Source: Pyrocephalus nanus (Eukaryota; Chordata; Aves; Passeriformes; Tyrannidae). From it: DNA of 64,000 bases. Under the pieces are notes generated by a model. The model ran no database searches. It was not told where the DNA came from and saw nothing but the letters and a program-made list of their open reading frames with translations. The stretch's first letter is position 1. Each line of letters opens with the position of its first letter. Of the stretch, positions 25,624 through 45,335 are shown piece after piece. The stretch lies in assembly GCA_038380795.1 (NCBI GenBank), contig CM076264.1, positions 13,576,001-13,640,000 of the forward strand, given 5' to 3'. A program made the position numbers and the translations under genes.

Positions 25624-28600
25624 AAGGGAGGAAGGCTGGTGGAACGTCTTTGCTTCTTGAAACATAACACAGTGTTATATTGAGATGGGGTTGCTGTTTG
25701 AACATAGAATTCTTTTCTAAACATGGACCTAACCTGGAAAGTATTGAGATATTTAGGGAATATCAACTTCTGGATAAAAAGATTCCTGATCTCCCTTCTA
25801 GACATCTATTAGCTATTCTTAGAAACAAATACTTTACTTCTTTTCATATTCTGTATGCTAATTTTCCCCATGCAACTGCATCAGTTATGATTGTAAATTT
25901 CTTTTTTGCTTGGACTTTGGGCTTTCTTTCTTGCCTTTTTGTCTTATCTAATATTTTCTTTAATTTTATCTCTATGGTATAAGATTTTGTAGCACTAGGC
26001 TAAGCTTTGTAAATAGAGGATGTACTGGCACAAAGGTGTTTCCTTTGTGGTATAAAGCAATGACACACAATATGATCCAACATGCTTTTTAACAAGCTCT
26101 TTCTATGTTAGTTTGCCAGCCTTTTACAATGTTGTTTTGCCATATTTCTGGATGAGTTGATCATATAAAATTAAATCCTAGCAGAATCTTTCCTCTTTGT
26201 CATTTTCACTCCCACTGCCTGCAAAAAAAATGGAACACTGAAATCGCTACACAATTTTGCATTATAAGAAGACCACAGTCTTGCTTCTGTGGGCATGTTG
26301 GAGAGCAAGCATGGAAACACAACATAGATGCACATACATATGTAACAGAGAAACAGAAATTCCTAGTGTGATAAACAGGAGCCTCATGTTTAAGGCACTT
26401 ATGTGGGCAGCCAGAAATGGGCTTCCCTGTTCATACCATGGCTTTGGTCCCAACTGGAAACACTTAAGTTTTCCTATTTCTCAATTTTGAATCCTCACTA
26501 TCAGATGGGCTTGGTCTTCCTTTTCATCTTGGCCATGTCATCCTGAAACAGAAAGTGTCTTGGTATGTTTTGCTGCAATGTTATGTTCCTATGGATAATT
26601 CTACCCACTACCTCACTTCCACCAATTGTGGTTTTCACCTGCCAGTGAGGCACTCAGAATAGGGATGTTCAGACAAAGACCTCTGAGCATTGATGCTGTT
26701 GGAGATGCAGGGAAAAACATTTGCATGCATGAAAGATTGTGTATGTTCGTGTTCATATTGTCTACCACGATAAACTGAGTTATGCATTCACCATTCCTTG
26801 CTTCACTATATGCTTCACCTTGGCAACTTTAAGGTATTCACTTTTTGCTGTATAAGACTGTGCTAAGTTCATTCTAACCTAATAAATCTTTAGCACCCTG
26901 GGGTAGAGAGAAGGAGGACTGTATTCAGTCACTTGAAAGTCTCAGTCCTCTGCTCAGGGCTTTGTCAACTACAGAACTTAAAAATTGCAGCAATCAAGCC
27001 TTTCCTTAAGCAAAAAGTAGCTGGGAATGAGGGTGGGTTGGCAAAGTCAAGTGTCAGATTGTATTATGCCTCTTATGTTTACTAATATACTTGCCATGGT
27101 TTCATTGCCGTATTGAAAAGAAACAGGAGGAGGCAATTAATGATTTCCTTTTCAGCTGTGCAATCATGAACTACATGAGAAATATTTTCATATCATGAGT
27201 CATTGGTGGCCATGGAGAAAAACATACTCTTTAAGCCAAGCTTTAAAATACTTTCTTAATTGAAAGAAAAAAATATAATATTTTACTGGCAAGTGAGTTG
27301 CTCTTTCAGGTTCATAATTTTAACAATGAATCAGCTGTGGAGAGCATTATTTAAGTTCCTTTTACAACCAGTAGGCTTATATGAATAATGTTCGGGGGTT
27401 TTCTGCCTATATAGTAACTTTTTTTCCCTAAGAAAAGTGAACATTTGTAGAAAAGATAATTGCTTTTAAAAGAAAATATGTTTTTATCTGTCCCCTTCAA
27501 ATGTCATTTTATATCAGGCAGTTCATCATGAACAAATAAAAAACTTGTGCATAAGCCATAGAAAACTTTCCTGTAATTATGTACTTTCTCACTAATGTGC
27601 AATTATAGCTCAGTTCATACCAGTAAGAAAATGTTAAAGTTGCTGCTCTAAGGTTTTCTGAAAAAACTTCAGCTCTCTTGTTTATAAAACTGTTACATAA
27701 ATATAAACCATAGCTATTTAAGAATAATTTCTCCTCCTCTTTCTTCAGATTCTCTCTTGTAGGTCTCAGCCAAAGCTCAAAAAGCAAATTTGTTTTTCCA
27801 GGCTCTCAAGCAGCTCTGTGAGCTCTGATAACCTTATGGCTCCTCACCAGTGAATCCACTCAAGCTGCTGGAGCCATCCCACCTTTGTAGGTGGCTGAAC
27901 CTGGCAAGCTGGGGTAAGGCTCTTGACTCCAGACCTAGCCAGGGAGCTGACTTGCTGCTCTGTCCTGGCCTTTTGGGTGTAAAACCTTAGATTGCCTGCA
28001 GTCAGCAAACATTTGTTTGTGTAGCTGTTGGTGAGTCTCTGGGGAGATGAACTTTTTCATGCTGTTTTCTTGCCTGAGTCACAATTGCAAATCTAAGGTC
28101 TGGGCTCAAGTTACATTTAAACGGCAGACTTTCATCTCTGAATATGCTTCCTATTGTTTTTATTTCACATCTTTTAAGATGAGACAGGAGGTATATTTTG
28201 TATAAAATGCTAAGACTGTTCTTGAAAGGCTAGTGCTTTCTCCTTGTAAGGAAGGCTGTAATCAGCAGAGAGTTGTTGTGGTAATTATGTGTACAAAGAT
28301 TACTTTGGGGCTGCTTAAAGAGAGTGTGAACAGAGCAAGGAAATCAGAGTGCTGCCAGAGAAAAGGAGAACGAATGAATCCAACTAAAACTGCAAGGGGA
28401 AATCAGTTAGATGGAATGTAAATCTGCATGGTTGAATTTGGCAAAGATGTTAATGCTAATACTATTTCTGCTTGAGAAGTTACAGAAGGGTCTACTATTT
28501 TAGGACGATTGGGATTCAGTTGCACATTTTGTCTGAATACCTGTGCCTATCTGCACCCTTAGTTCATGGCACAATACTTTATAACACTTCATAGGATGTT

Positions 28601-30579
28601 AGATTTTAGTATTGGCTCAGAAGGAAGATTTGCCATTTCACGAGTTACCAGCAGTACTCTTTTCTTTAATATCTGGGGTAAACTTGCAGCAAAGAGGTTA
28701 AACCAGATAAATTCCCTTAAATCTTGGACAAGTTTGCAGATGGTGATGGAATAACTATGGGGTACACATTTTTATTCCTTTGACACCCCTGGGGAAAAGC
28801 AGCAGAGAGAACACAAAGGAACATGAGTTAAACAAACAAACACACACATACACATGTACATTTGAAAGATTATTTAAAAAAATAAGAGGAGAAACAGAGC
28901 CCGATGTGGAAAGCTACTGAATTACCCTCCTGAAAACCACAGCTACAATGTTAAGTAAATGAATGATGAATGCATAGAATACATGAGCCTAGAGCAGTTT
29001 GTATGCTGGAGATCAGAAAGCACAAATACAGTGAATCTGACCAAAATTTATTGGGCTCTGTGTAATAAAGACCAAAAAAAAATATGCATATTTGGTCATA
29101 TACCTTAAATGATCATAAAATCAGAGGTGGTAGAAGAGTGCGCAGTTCTAGGAGACCTGTATAATCTCTTTTCCAGAATATTCAAAGAAGGGGTGTGTCT
29201 AATTGATAATGCAACAGGAAGTCTTCCTATCATATCTGATATTTGGAGACTCTAGTCTCTGACTGCAGAAAAGCAAACTTACGTAATAAGAGTTGAGAGG
29301 AAAGGGGGGGAAAAAGAGTGATGACTTGAACAATTTGGATTTCCAGACCTCACCAGTGTGAAAAGTCTTGAAAACAGTTCTTGCAGCAAGACTGCTCTAA
29401 AGCACGCACATGCATGTTTGTGGTCATAGCAGATTGGCAGTGCAACCAATGGACTGTATAAAATAGCAGAAATCTTGTTCTGAACTGCTGAATGCTCAAT
29501 TTAATCTCATTCCTATTATTCCAGTCCACAAGGTTATCATAGACAGAGAACTGAACAATCCACTCTCCTCTTCAGTTGACAAAATGTTTTGCATATCCAT
29601 TCATCTAGGTCAATGACAAATTATTCAAAATGAAAGTACACAAAGTAGAATAAACTACATGCCATAGCAGAATGGCTTTTTTGTTGTTGTTGCAGCTGTT
29701 ACTAAGATAATAACAGGGATATGCTACCTAGGTTTAAGTACAGCACTTGAAATACAGAGCCTTAGAAAGCTTATTTATTGAAGAGATTATTGTAATACAT
29801 GCTAACTCTGATGAATAAAGATCTGGTTAAACAGAAAGACTTCACAAGGCTATTTTCAAATAGGACTTCTTGTCTCTTTTTGCTGTGGTTCCATCACACA
29901 CTGATAGGGACACAACACTGCATGTTTTCTCAGCTCTGAAGAGTGTTCAGTTCTCTGTGTATGATAATCTTCTGGACCCAATAAAAGCAATGAGAATAAA
30001 TTGTGCGTTTAGCCATAAAGAATAAAACTTTCGCTAATTTATAGTGCGTCACTTGCACTGCCCATGTGACGAGACTGTGAACGGGTCTGGTATGGTAAGA
30101 CTGCAATGCACTAGGAACAACTCAGCCAAGATGATTCCACGCATTTACATTTTCTGGAAATAACTATGTGTACTTTAACAAGGAGATGGGCAGAAAAGCG
30201 GCTGTAAGATGACTGAAGAAACAACAATAATTTTTAAAAAAGTAAAACAAAACCCACCCCGCAATAAACCAAATTCCATGGCAGGAAATTTTAAAAATCA
30301 GGTTTAGCTTGCCAAAAACGAAGGCTGAAAATAAATATGATGTAATAAGCACAGGAAGGGGTTTAAGCATTTCTTCTCCTTTCCTGCCATCTGAAATGAA
30401 ACGAGGGGAAGAGTAAATCGCCAGGCGTACACTCAAAGCGGACATTTCTAAGATTTCAGGAGAGAAATGAGGGTTTGCAACACCCTTCTTTGAAAGGCTA
30501 GGGCAGACGGACTGTGGCTCCACCGGCATGGAAATCCGTGAGCTCATGGAATGCCCAGAGCTGATTCCTGAGGACTTGA

Positions 30580-31080
30580 CATTCGCCTTTGAAGCGGCAA
30601 GTGTGGCGAGGCGAGGGCGGGGGATGGGGGTGGGAATCCTTTCCTTTCAGCACCCCCAGCCACATCCTACACTGCCTGTTCCCTGCCCGGACAGCAAGTT
30701 CCGGCTCAGCCTGAGGGCGTCACTTCCCGGGGCGGAGCCGGGGGGACACCGGTAGGTGCCGGGAATGGCGGGGAGCCGTGGTTTTTCCCGCACCCTTAAC
30801 CCCGTCAGCGATGCCGCCCGGGCCGAGGCGATCGAGCGGCTGCGGGGCCGGGGCTGCCCGGGATCCCTCGGGAGGCTTCAGCTCTTTGGGTTATTCCTAA
30901 ACCTTCTTGTATCTGAGCCCTCCCCCTTCTTCCCCAGCCATCCTCCGGAAATAAGTGCAAAAAACCCCTCATCCCGAGTAATTGTTAAAAACAGCCCCGC
31001 GGCCGTGAGAGTGGGACACACAGCGATTTCAGGGAGTGTAAGGGTTGTTTTGTTCCTGTAGTTGCGGCGTGCTGCGTGTG
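30580..31080 (+). promoter_or_regulatory. MMAA: CpG-rich promoter and probable 5' non-coding exon of MMAA
   Basis: GC and CpG content rise sharply against the AT-rich flanks. There are GC boxes (GGGCGGGGG at 30615-30623, GGGGCGGAGC at 30729-30738), an ETS-like TTCCGG at 30699-30704 and CGTCACTTCC at 30719-30728. No TATA box is evident, as usual for a housekeeping mitochondrial gene. A candidate splice donor, GTAGGT, starts at 30752 and could join a non-coding first exon to the acceptor at 31354-31355. The transcription start itself is not visible from the sequence. Confidence 0.65.
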
Positions 31081-31355
31081 CTCTCAGAGGCCGCCTTTAT
31101 TTAAGAGTGCTGTTTATGTGTCTGCTTTTTTATAAAAGTAATATTTTACTGAGTATGATAATAAAGAGAAGATGCGCTGTTGACGGTTGTGTAGCTGCTT
31201 TCTGTTGTGTCTTTTTAGCGGGAAAAGGGAACTGTCTTTATTCCAGACAGTAGATACGGATAAAATAAAAGCTGATGATCATCTGTATAGATAGGTTTCA
31301 TTTGAGTCCTTACCAGTGCTTTGAAGAAGGTAAAGATGTTTCTATTTCTCTTTAG

Positions 31356-36967
<5,612 letters not shown>

Positions 36968-37050
36968 GTATTATTTTCTTACTCTGTTTCTGATAAGTGC
37001 TTTATGTAAACATGAACATTAAATACACTTTTTCTGTGTGTGGATTCAAA
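36968..37050 (+). terminator. MMAA: MMAA 3'UTR and probable poly-A site
   Basis: ATTAAA at 37018-37023 is followed by TTTTTCTGTGTGTGG, a good downstream element, and would give a very short 3'UTR. A second AATAAA at 37476-37481 could give a longer form. Confidence 0.6.
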
Positions 37051-40000
37051 TGTTTTACTGCAGCAGACATTGATGGAATATGTAGCTACTACTCTGCAAA
37101 AGAATACCACTGGATTCTGTATATGGGATGATCATGACAAATCCAGACACTCAGAGATTACTACAGGCTATTGGAAAAAAACACAAGCCCAGGTCTTCTA
37201 TTTGTATACACCATAGATGTGTTGATAGGAAATAGATGTGAAAATATGACTGGTTTTGGAGACTGTGAGAGTAAGGTTTGTGCTGGTGCAGGGTTTTATT
37301 CTGGTTATGGGGTCATCTTAGGAGCAGTTGACACTGCAGTTTTCCAATATATTTTTTCTAATATAGCATACGCTGTTGCCAGAATGGATTGCATTTTTTT
37401 CTTTCCTCACCTTGAGTGACAGCAAGAACATTGGACTGCTTGACAGCATTCAACTAAGACCAAGTCTTAGTTTTAAATAAATTATATGCATATAAATAGA
37501 ACATGGTGGTGCTTGATCCCTGTTTGGAAGCTGTAGTTAGTTATTATACACTATACACAAGGAGAAGGGAATTTTAAGCATCCCAAAATAGATATTTTAA
37601 TACAAAAGCAAAATTTAGTTAGACTTTTTTTAAATGCAGACATCATATGGAACAAATGTTACCCATGATGTTTTAATAGCTAATGTCTTTATACTAGAAT
37701 AATAGATCTCTAGAAATAATGTTTTGAGGTTTTCTGATCTGACTTATGTTTTCTGAATTCAGACAAAATAGCCAGTTGCAGTTTTGGTACTTTTTTTCTT
37801 CTCTTGCAGAAGACATGGCTGCTTACAACCAAAAGCACTTTTATTTTTTATTTTCCTTCGAGAAAAATCTGGAGGAAGCATTTTCCTAAGCCATGATCTA
37901 GAAAGCAGAGCTCATCTGGTACCTACTAAATGTGGAGGATAAAGTGCAAAAGTGCTGATTTTTGGAGACCTGACAGAAAAAACAGTAAAATAGGAGAGTT
38001 TGTGAGCCTATGGTTGCTTAGGTGAATTAACTTTTTAAAACATATATTGAAAGTGGTGATTTTCATAGTTTTGATTTTCTTAACTTGTACATAAAATGTA
38101 TGGTATCTTTAGCTCAGTTTCACCTGTTTGGCTTGTAGCAACCCAATTCCAGCATAGCAGTGAATTGGTTTACTTAGATTTTCTTTTTTCCTTAACATTC
38201 TTTTCCCCCCAAAGTATTTTTTATTCTTCTTTCCCCTTGTCCCAGTTGTTATATTGTGCTCCCAGCTGAGTTTACTTTTTCCTGCTAGGCCTCTGAGCTT
38301 CAGAATTTTGATTCCTGCATAGGCATAATTTGGGAGATGTCAGAAAAGATGAATGAATTCTGAAAATGCTGTGGATTTTGTTTCCTTTTCTTTTTGAAAG
38401 TGGCACAAATTACACGATGCAGAAGAAACCTCTGTCCTTGATGCCAGTGTTCCAGTTATTTTTCCTCTTTTATGATGGTGTCTGTATAATAGTCTGGATA
38501 TTTTTATTCTAAAAATACAAGGTATGACTAGAAAGTAAAAAGCAAACTGCAAGGCAAATTAAAAGTACTCATTAAAAGCCTAAAAGCAATGATTTCCATG
38601 TATGTTTGCAGTGAAATACTGATGAAGGGCACTGTGGTGTTTTGTGGGACACACAGCTGAGGCATTTCTTGGTTAAGAAAACTTGCACTGGTGTAGCTGG
38701 TATTCGTGGTTTCCACCACATAAATGGTCAGAACTTCAGGGCCCTGACCCCTTATTCTCATTTCATAATCAATAATTTGGGGTTGCTGGAATTGGTTACA
38801 TAGAAGCAGCTGAAGGAATAGAGGGGAGTGGCAGAAGTATATTATGACCATGCTGAGTTGTAAAAGAAATGTAATGCTTGTAGTTTCTTTTTTATTTAAA
38901 CAGTCTCTATTGGATATGACAGAGAGTGCCCCAAAACAAAAGTAATGTCTCATGGCCTTTCAGCTTTAGATATTGACTGTATTTTATGGTACCTAGTACA
39001 AGAAATGACAGTCAGGTGGAAAATGAATTAATGAGAGCAGCAGCAGCATTTTAACTGGTGAGTTCACAACTTTTTGATAGTCCATTTGTTTCAGGTGTCA
39101 GTTTTTGAGGTGACCTCATTTGTGTTCGTCTGTTAGATCAAACCCTTATTATTGTCATTGCTGCTACTTCTGTCAGGGACTACTGTCTTTCCTTGTCTGT
39201 TATACATGAGCTGCCAAGCAAGTAAAATAGAACCTGCAGCTTTGTTTAAATGACAGCTGCTCAAGCAGAAAATGTTTTGCCACTTCTTCAGTATTTGTTT
39301 TCTGGTTGAAGATCTGTTGATGCACTCAAGCCATGGGCCATCATTATTTTCTCATTTTGTTGCTTCCTTTAAAGTTGCTTCCTTAAAAGTATCATTAATT
39401 TACTAATGAAATCTTAGCAGAAGACAGTTCAATGGCTTAAGCAGGTTCTTTCAATTGCATTTTCTCCTTGAAGCAGAGCATTAAATGAAAATCAGATTTG
39501 CTTTCTTTATGTATTCGCTTGTGCCTCATGCCTCAGTAAACAGAGAAATACCCTTATACAGCTTGTAGAGTTTTGCTGTGCCATGTTTTGGAGTCAGCTG
39601 CTGTTCAATTAATTGTGCACTTCTGTTCATGCCCTCACAGGCTGGGGAAATGCATTGTCTTCAGAAGAGCTGCACAGCTTTAGCTGGTAGGCTACAACTC
39701 AGTAAACAATGTGGTATTTCCCAAGACAGGGAAGAGCATTTCCAGCTCATCATTTTTAGCTCTGTGGGATTAAGCTGGCTAAAATGCATTAAAATATTGT
39801 CATTCGACTAAACAGGCTTCTTAAAAATGATAGTAAACAAATCTGTTGAGTAGGATGTTGACATATTCCTAGTTGGTAGAGTTGTTAAGTTGCTCGCATG
39901 TTAACATTTAAAACCACAGCTACTGCAGAATAATACGAGAAAATAATATAACTTTATGAGAAAACAATAGCAAGATAAAGTGTGTAACTGAAAGTATGAT

Positions 40001-43000
40001 AAACTGTTAGACAAATTAGTATGGGAGGTAAGGAATAAGCTGCTCAAATATATGAACTCATTTCCTATGGAGTCCTACACGTGTCTGTAGGAGTGAAACT
40101 TTTCCTCAGGTCTCTGTGTAATAGAATTTGCTGGTGTTTCACAGCTGGAGGAAACAAGTGTGATGAGATCAAGTGATTTACCCAGGACTCTGAAACAGGT
40201 CAGTAGAGTATAAAGGTTACGGTTCAATAGTCTTTTTACTCTGAGCCCCATGTATATTTACAGCCACGTTACTTAAGGTTGAAAAAATGCTCTTAGCAAG
40301 TTCATGCTCTTAGTGTGACTTATTCTCTTCATATCTAATCTCTCTGTTTTCAGTGACAGGACCCAGTGACCCCTTCTTGACTAGTGTTCTGTTGTAATGT
40401 CCTGCTTTAAGTAATAAAAAACTTTTCTTTCATATCTAATCTGCCCTCTCCTTTTGTAAATGCATTACTTCTTGTTGTGCATGCTTTTCAGTCTTTATGT
40501 TCTCCTCGCATATATTGTTTCTATATTAGTGAAATCTGCAGTGTGTTGGCTATTTGCGGCTCTTGAGATTTTTGGGGATGGAAGTTGAACAAAGTTAAAG
40601 AATACAAATTAACCTTTTTTTTTTTTTTAACCATATACAGTTCCCTTCCCAAAGGTTTCTTTCTAAAAGTAATGTGGCAAGATTCAATCACTGACTTGCT
40701 TTCTACTGGTGTAAACATACTTATTTCCCTTTTCCTTTCTTGGAGTGTTCCATGGCTCCCCCCTTGGATGCACAGTCAATAAGTAACGTTGTCCATGAGT
40801 TAAAATGAGAAACATTTTTACAGAGCTTAGTGCTTCTGCTAGTGTTCCTGCTGGACTAGTCTCAAACATATGTAATTTGAGGACTGATTGAACAGAAATT
40901 GATAAAATATTGTTTTTAAAGAAAAGTCAGTATTGTTTATGTTTCTCTGGAACATGTGATTTGGACAATCAATCATCAGTGCACGGATTGTCTAGCAACA
41001 GGATTCCTCTTCCAAAAACTAGTTCAGATGTTCCATGGTCATATTTCTTACAGTTTATTTAAAAAAAATCCACCCACCTCATGATAGAACATTAAAAAAA
41101 CTTGTAGTTGAGAATAAAAGTTTCAAAATTGAAAATTCATAAGCAATTAGAGTAAGTATTTAGAATGGAAGGATGACATACTCTGTTCCCTGCTGCCTTA
41201 CCAAGGTATGGTTCAGCTGGTGAACAAGCAAGGAAAAGGGGAGCTGATATTGATGGCGGTGTGTGGAGAAGGTACCTTATGGAGCAGCAAGAAGAATGTC
41301 TATTTTTCTCTTTTATTTCCTCCCATTGGAGCGTAAGAATTATCTTGAATAATTCACTGGCAAGTCACAGAAAATAGTGTTGATCCAGAGTGTTTGCTGT
41401 TTGAGGCTTACAAAAGTTATAAATTCAATTCCCTTTCCTGTTTTCTAAGGATTTGTACATTGCATGGGACCACTCTGATGTGACACTTTTTGGAACTAGG
41501 TGGATTTGTTTGTAATTTTGGGCTAAGTGGGGAATAGTTAGAAGTTCTTGTAGTTTGAGTAAATGATTGCTTACGTTTAGGAAAAGTCAAAATCTTCACT
41601 TTTCAGAATGCATGATGTCTTTTTCCTTAAAATACTGTGGCAAAGTGAATTCCTGCTCTATGTTACTATGTCTTGATTTTCTCTTACTTCCATTGGTAGA
41701 GTAGCCCAAAAAAAAGCTTTACTTGCCCATGTTTTAATGTTACCAAGTATTCATGAAGTTAAACAGGGATTAACGCTATTTTTGCTCCGTTTCTTCAGTT
41801 GAAAGTGACTACTACAGCCTAAAGATTATGACCTGTTAGAACCCCAGGGCTATTACAACTTCAGGTAGTTGGGGTGACCTGCACTGTGCAGACTGCAGTG
41901 TCTGGGGATGTGCAATGTGTGTATAATGAGAAGATGCTCCATGGACTGTGTGGCTCGCAGCGTTACCCAGTCACACTGAAAAAGGTGATCTGAATCTGCG
42001 ATCCTGTTTGCAGTTCTCTAATTGCAACCAGCAGAAGGCAGGAGTAATGTTAGTTTTTGTGGCTCCATTGCTTAGCAGTGGTGATCAACAGAAATACAAC
42101 CTTTTCTTTTTCCTGTAACCTTGGTGAACCCGGGCTTGGACAGAGCTCACCAGCAGGGAACAAGGGGTTCTGAAGTCGTGTGAAACTGTTGCTCGGTGTC
42201 TGTTAGCAGCATCTGAGGGAAACCATCTCTTCTTGACCTCTTTGTTACCTTTGCCCTTTAGTCTTCCTTCTCTTTCTCACCAAATCTTAGAATAAAGCAG
42301 GCAGCATCCTAGGAAGATGTGGAGGATGAGAAGTTTGGAGACAAGTCAACCATGCTAAGATGTATCCTGGTGTTTTCCGGCAAAAAGAGCTGAGCTGGTT
42401 CCCAGACTATGGTGTCAGACCCTCCTCTCACGGAAGGAGAAACAGACTTCAGCTATCACAGTAAGGTTTACTCTTATTTAGAGAAGCTTTCCAAGTATTT
42501 TAGAGTAGGCAAAATAATCCATAGAGGAAAGGGAAATTAGGGTGCTAAGAATTTGCTGGTTTACATCTTTTAGAAGGGATTTCACAAACTGAATGAGAAG
42601 GGTTATTGAAGGTGTTTGAAAATTATTAGGGATCTGCACTGAATGTGTGTTTTTTGTCTGATCAAAGCTATCAGAGCCTGTAAAATAAGTGCAAAGAGTA
42701 AGTTGCTTGTTTCACCTTAATTTGAAACTGTAAATTGTTAGTCTAACTGGGCAAAAGCTCTTTAGTGGCATCGCAAGCTGCAACAATTAATGTGCCTTAC
42801 AATGTCAGAATCTTAGGAGCTTCTCTTGTTACTCTGATGCTTGTCTTTTACTTCCGGACCTGAGTAAGAAAAAACTAAGTATTTTGATACTTTTTCTGCC
42901 AAGAGTGTTATGATCCTGAGACACCTGTAAGCTTGTGGACATTGTGTAGAAAATAATGCCTTGTCAGTGTGCTGGTTTTCTCCTTTTCCCCATAACCTCC

Positions 43001-44989
43001 ACTACTGACTTCTCCCCTCTACTTGTTGGTAGCTTTTAAGAGCAGCATGGGTCAACATATTAGAAAGTCAACATGTGTTTTACAAGCCTGTTATGCTTTG
43101 GTGTCCCCTCAGTTTTGAAGTTCAAAGAGAAACTCCGCTGTTCAGCTATCCCAATCTCATAAAATTCCCCGAGAGGACTAATATTGCTGTAGTTGCACAA
43201 TTGAGATCAGATTCTCATGCCAGAACAGGCAGCCCCATAAGAAACTTTTTTGTTCTATACATATCATGTCAAAAGTGTGGCAAGTGCATGGTATCTGGCA
43301 GAGCTCAATCAAGTAAAATAACCAGCAAATGGGAATGTGAATTACATTGGAAATATTGCTCTCTTTTTTTAATTGCATTAATCTTGACAAAGTGATCTAC
43401 CTAGAAATCCTGACTGCTGTTTGAGGCTAAGAGGAATGACTTTTCATGCCCTTGCTTGCTGAACAGAGCAAATTGTGTTCACCAAAACAGGATTTCTTTA
43501 TTTTGAGCTGTGAATATGATTTTTCTGTCTTCACTGAACAACAGCTACAGGACTCAAAACAAGTAACTGAAGCCATGTTTTTAACTTCTGATTTACAGAA
43601 ATAGAGAACTTAGGACAAGAGCTACAGATGAAAAACAATTTCAGTAAAAGTAAAAAACCCCTTTTGTTGCTTTTAAGTGCTGTGATGCAGCACTTGTTCT
43701 TTCTGCATGCAGTGGAAATACAGCCTGAGCAGATTTGAAAATTAATGCTTCAAACTGTAAGTAAATCATATACTGTTATCCTTTAGTTTTCCTTTTCATT
43801 ACCCATTAGAATGTGGCATTCTCTTGTAAGTGAAGAAGTCTTTACTGTGGGACTCTTTGGTGTTGTCATTTCCACATCTGCAACAACTGGGCAGACCATG
43901 CCCACTGTACAGCACTAGGACAACTTTAAAGCCACTGAATGCTTTATTTCTGTACCAGGATTATTTTGGTTTTTGGATTATTATTCAAGTTATTTTGAAT
44001 TATCATATGTTGAAAGTCCTGGTTTTGTGTCTTGCAAAATGCGCATGGCTTTCAGTTTAGCTGGAAGCCGCTGCTCCACACACCCATTTCCACCACACGC
44101 AATTCCTTGCTGTGCACTTTCTTTTATTAGAAATGCTACTGACCCTCCATACCCCGAGGTCAGGAAAGGTCAGCATTTGAGCATGTGCCTTACACATGAT
44201 TGAATAAGGGTCCTGGAATACAGGCTGTGGCTGAGTTTTGTCCCGTTAGATGAGTCAGTTTTCCAGTTTTGGGTTGGTAAATTTCATATGCAGTGAGACA
44301 GGAAATTTCAGAGGGAAACTGGGATAATTAAAATAATCCTGTTTGGCCCATTGCCAGTTCTTTCGTCTTTGAAAACATTGCTGTGGAGACACGCACAGAT
44401 CCCATGAATTAGTCTGGTCTGGATAGCTCTCATATAACATTTTTGAACATTTGAACCGTAGTGAACATCTGAATTGCAAGGACGTTTCTGCCGGACGGTT
44501 TGAGTGCTTTTGGTTTCATAATTTTTCTTTTTCCTCTGTTGGTTCCTCCTTGAGATTAAGGCTGGACTAAGGGGATCCTCAGGCTAGTGTGGAATTTCCT
44601 CGTGTAGACTGCATGAAAAATCACCCCAGAAGAAGAGATTTTTATGAGAAGGCTTGTATAAATTAGGAAGAAAAAGAATTTTGCATTGAAAAGCTGAAAC
44701 ATATTTAAATATTATATAAGCTGGATAGAATTAAGGCTAGTCTTGTTTTTTAGTTTCTAAACTTAAAAGCCATGACATCTTCTCTCCTCCTGTGCCTAAA
44801 TCTAGAGAGTTAATAATAAGCTACCTTGTTTGCACTCCGAGACGTTGCCAGAGAGAGAAACAAATTGCTACCGGTGCCAAAGATAAATCGTGTTATTCTG
44901 AAAATTATTCCACAGCCAGCTTCTGGGTAACTTAATTTTCTAGATGGTTCTCCATGAAGCAGTGGTGGAATCGATTGCTCAGAGAGTTT

Positions 44990-45195
44990 TGCTATGACGA
45001 CAGCGATGTGAGGGCAACGAGTGTGACCGGGAGCCCGGCTGGGAGCAGCCGCAGTCCCGTCCATAGGGCTCAGTCCATAGGTCCCCTCAGCAGTACCTAT
45101 GGAGAGCCCTTAGATGGTGCTGTGTAACAGCGCTCGGCCCTTCGGCGCGCTGCGTCCGCTGCCTCAGGGATGCCGCTGCCCCGCCTCAAGGTGGG
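44990..45195. promoter_or_regulatory. Isolated CpG-rich islet, candidate promoter or enhancer
   Basis: About 200 bases carry over a dozen CpG dinucleotides (for example GGCGCGCTGCGTCCG near 45145) in otherwise CpG-poor DNA. It contains two GTCCATAGG copies 14 bases apart at 45059 and 45073. A minus-strand ORF of 84 codons starts inside it, but I recognise no protein. It may be the start of an unannotated non-coding transcript or a GC-rich repeat; the sequence alone does not decide. Confidence 0.4.
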
Positions 45196-45276
45196 CTGTA
45201 GTACACTGGTAAAAGGCCTCCTTAGCCTTTCACACACTCCCCTCCCCCGATCTTGGCCTGTGAATGAAATTTCAAC

Positions 45277-45335
45277 TTTTTTTTTTTTTTTTTTTTAAAC
45301 TCACGTACTTCATTAAAAAAAAAAAAAAAAAAAAA
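45277..45335. repeat. T20 - 18 nt - A21 inverted repeat
   Basis: A run of 20 T (45277-45296) and a run of 21 A (45315-45335) flank 18 bases. Transcribed from either strand this gives a long A-U hairpin. It may mark two retroelement tails meeting head to head. It lies about 80 bases from the CpG islet. Confidence 0.9.

Larger units (their letters stand above)
13146..30579. other. SMAD1-MMAA intergenic region, no gene recognised
   Basis: About 17 kb is without a recognisable gene. It holds a CT-rich tract at 13.5 kb, an A20 run at 22.5 kb, a G14 run at 25.6 kb and scattered short ORFs that match no family I know. Enhancers of SMAD1 or MMAA could lie here but cannot be identified from sequence alone. 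Confidence 0.7.

Noticed and set aside
30164..30547. Minus-strand ORF of 127 codons upstream of the MMAA promoter
   Set aside because: It could have suggested a divergent gene, but the composition is low-complexity and no domain is recognisable.
44810..45064. 84-codon minus-strand ORF starting in the CpG islet
   Set aside because: Only the first part lies in CpG-rich DNA and the peptide resembles nothing I know; kept only as context for the islet.
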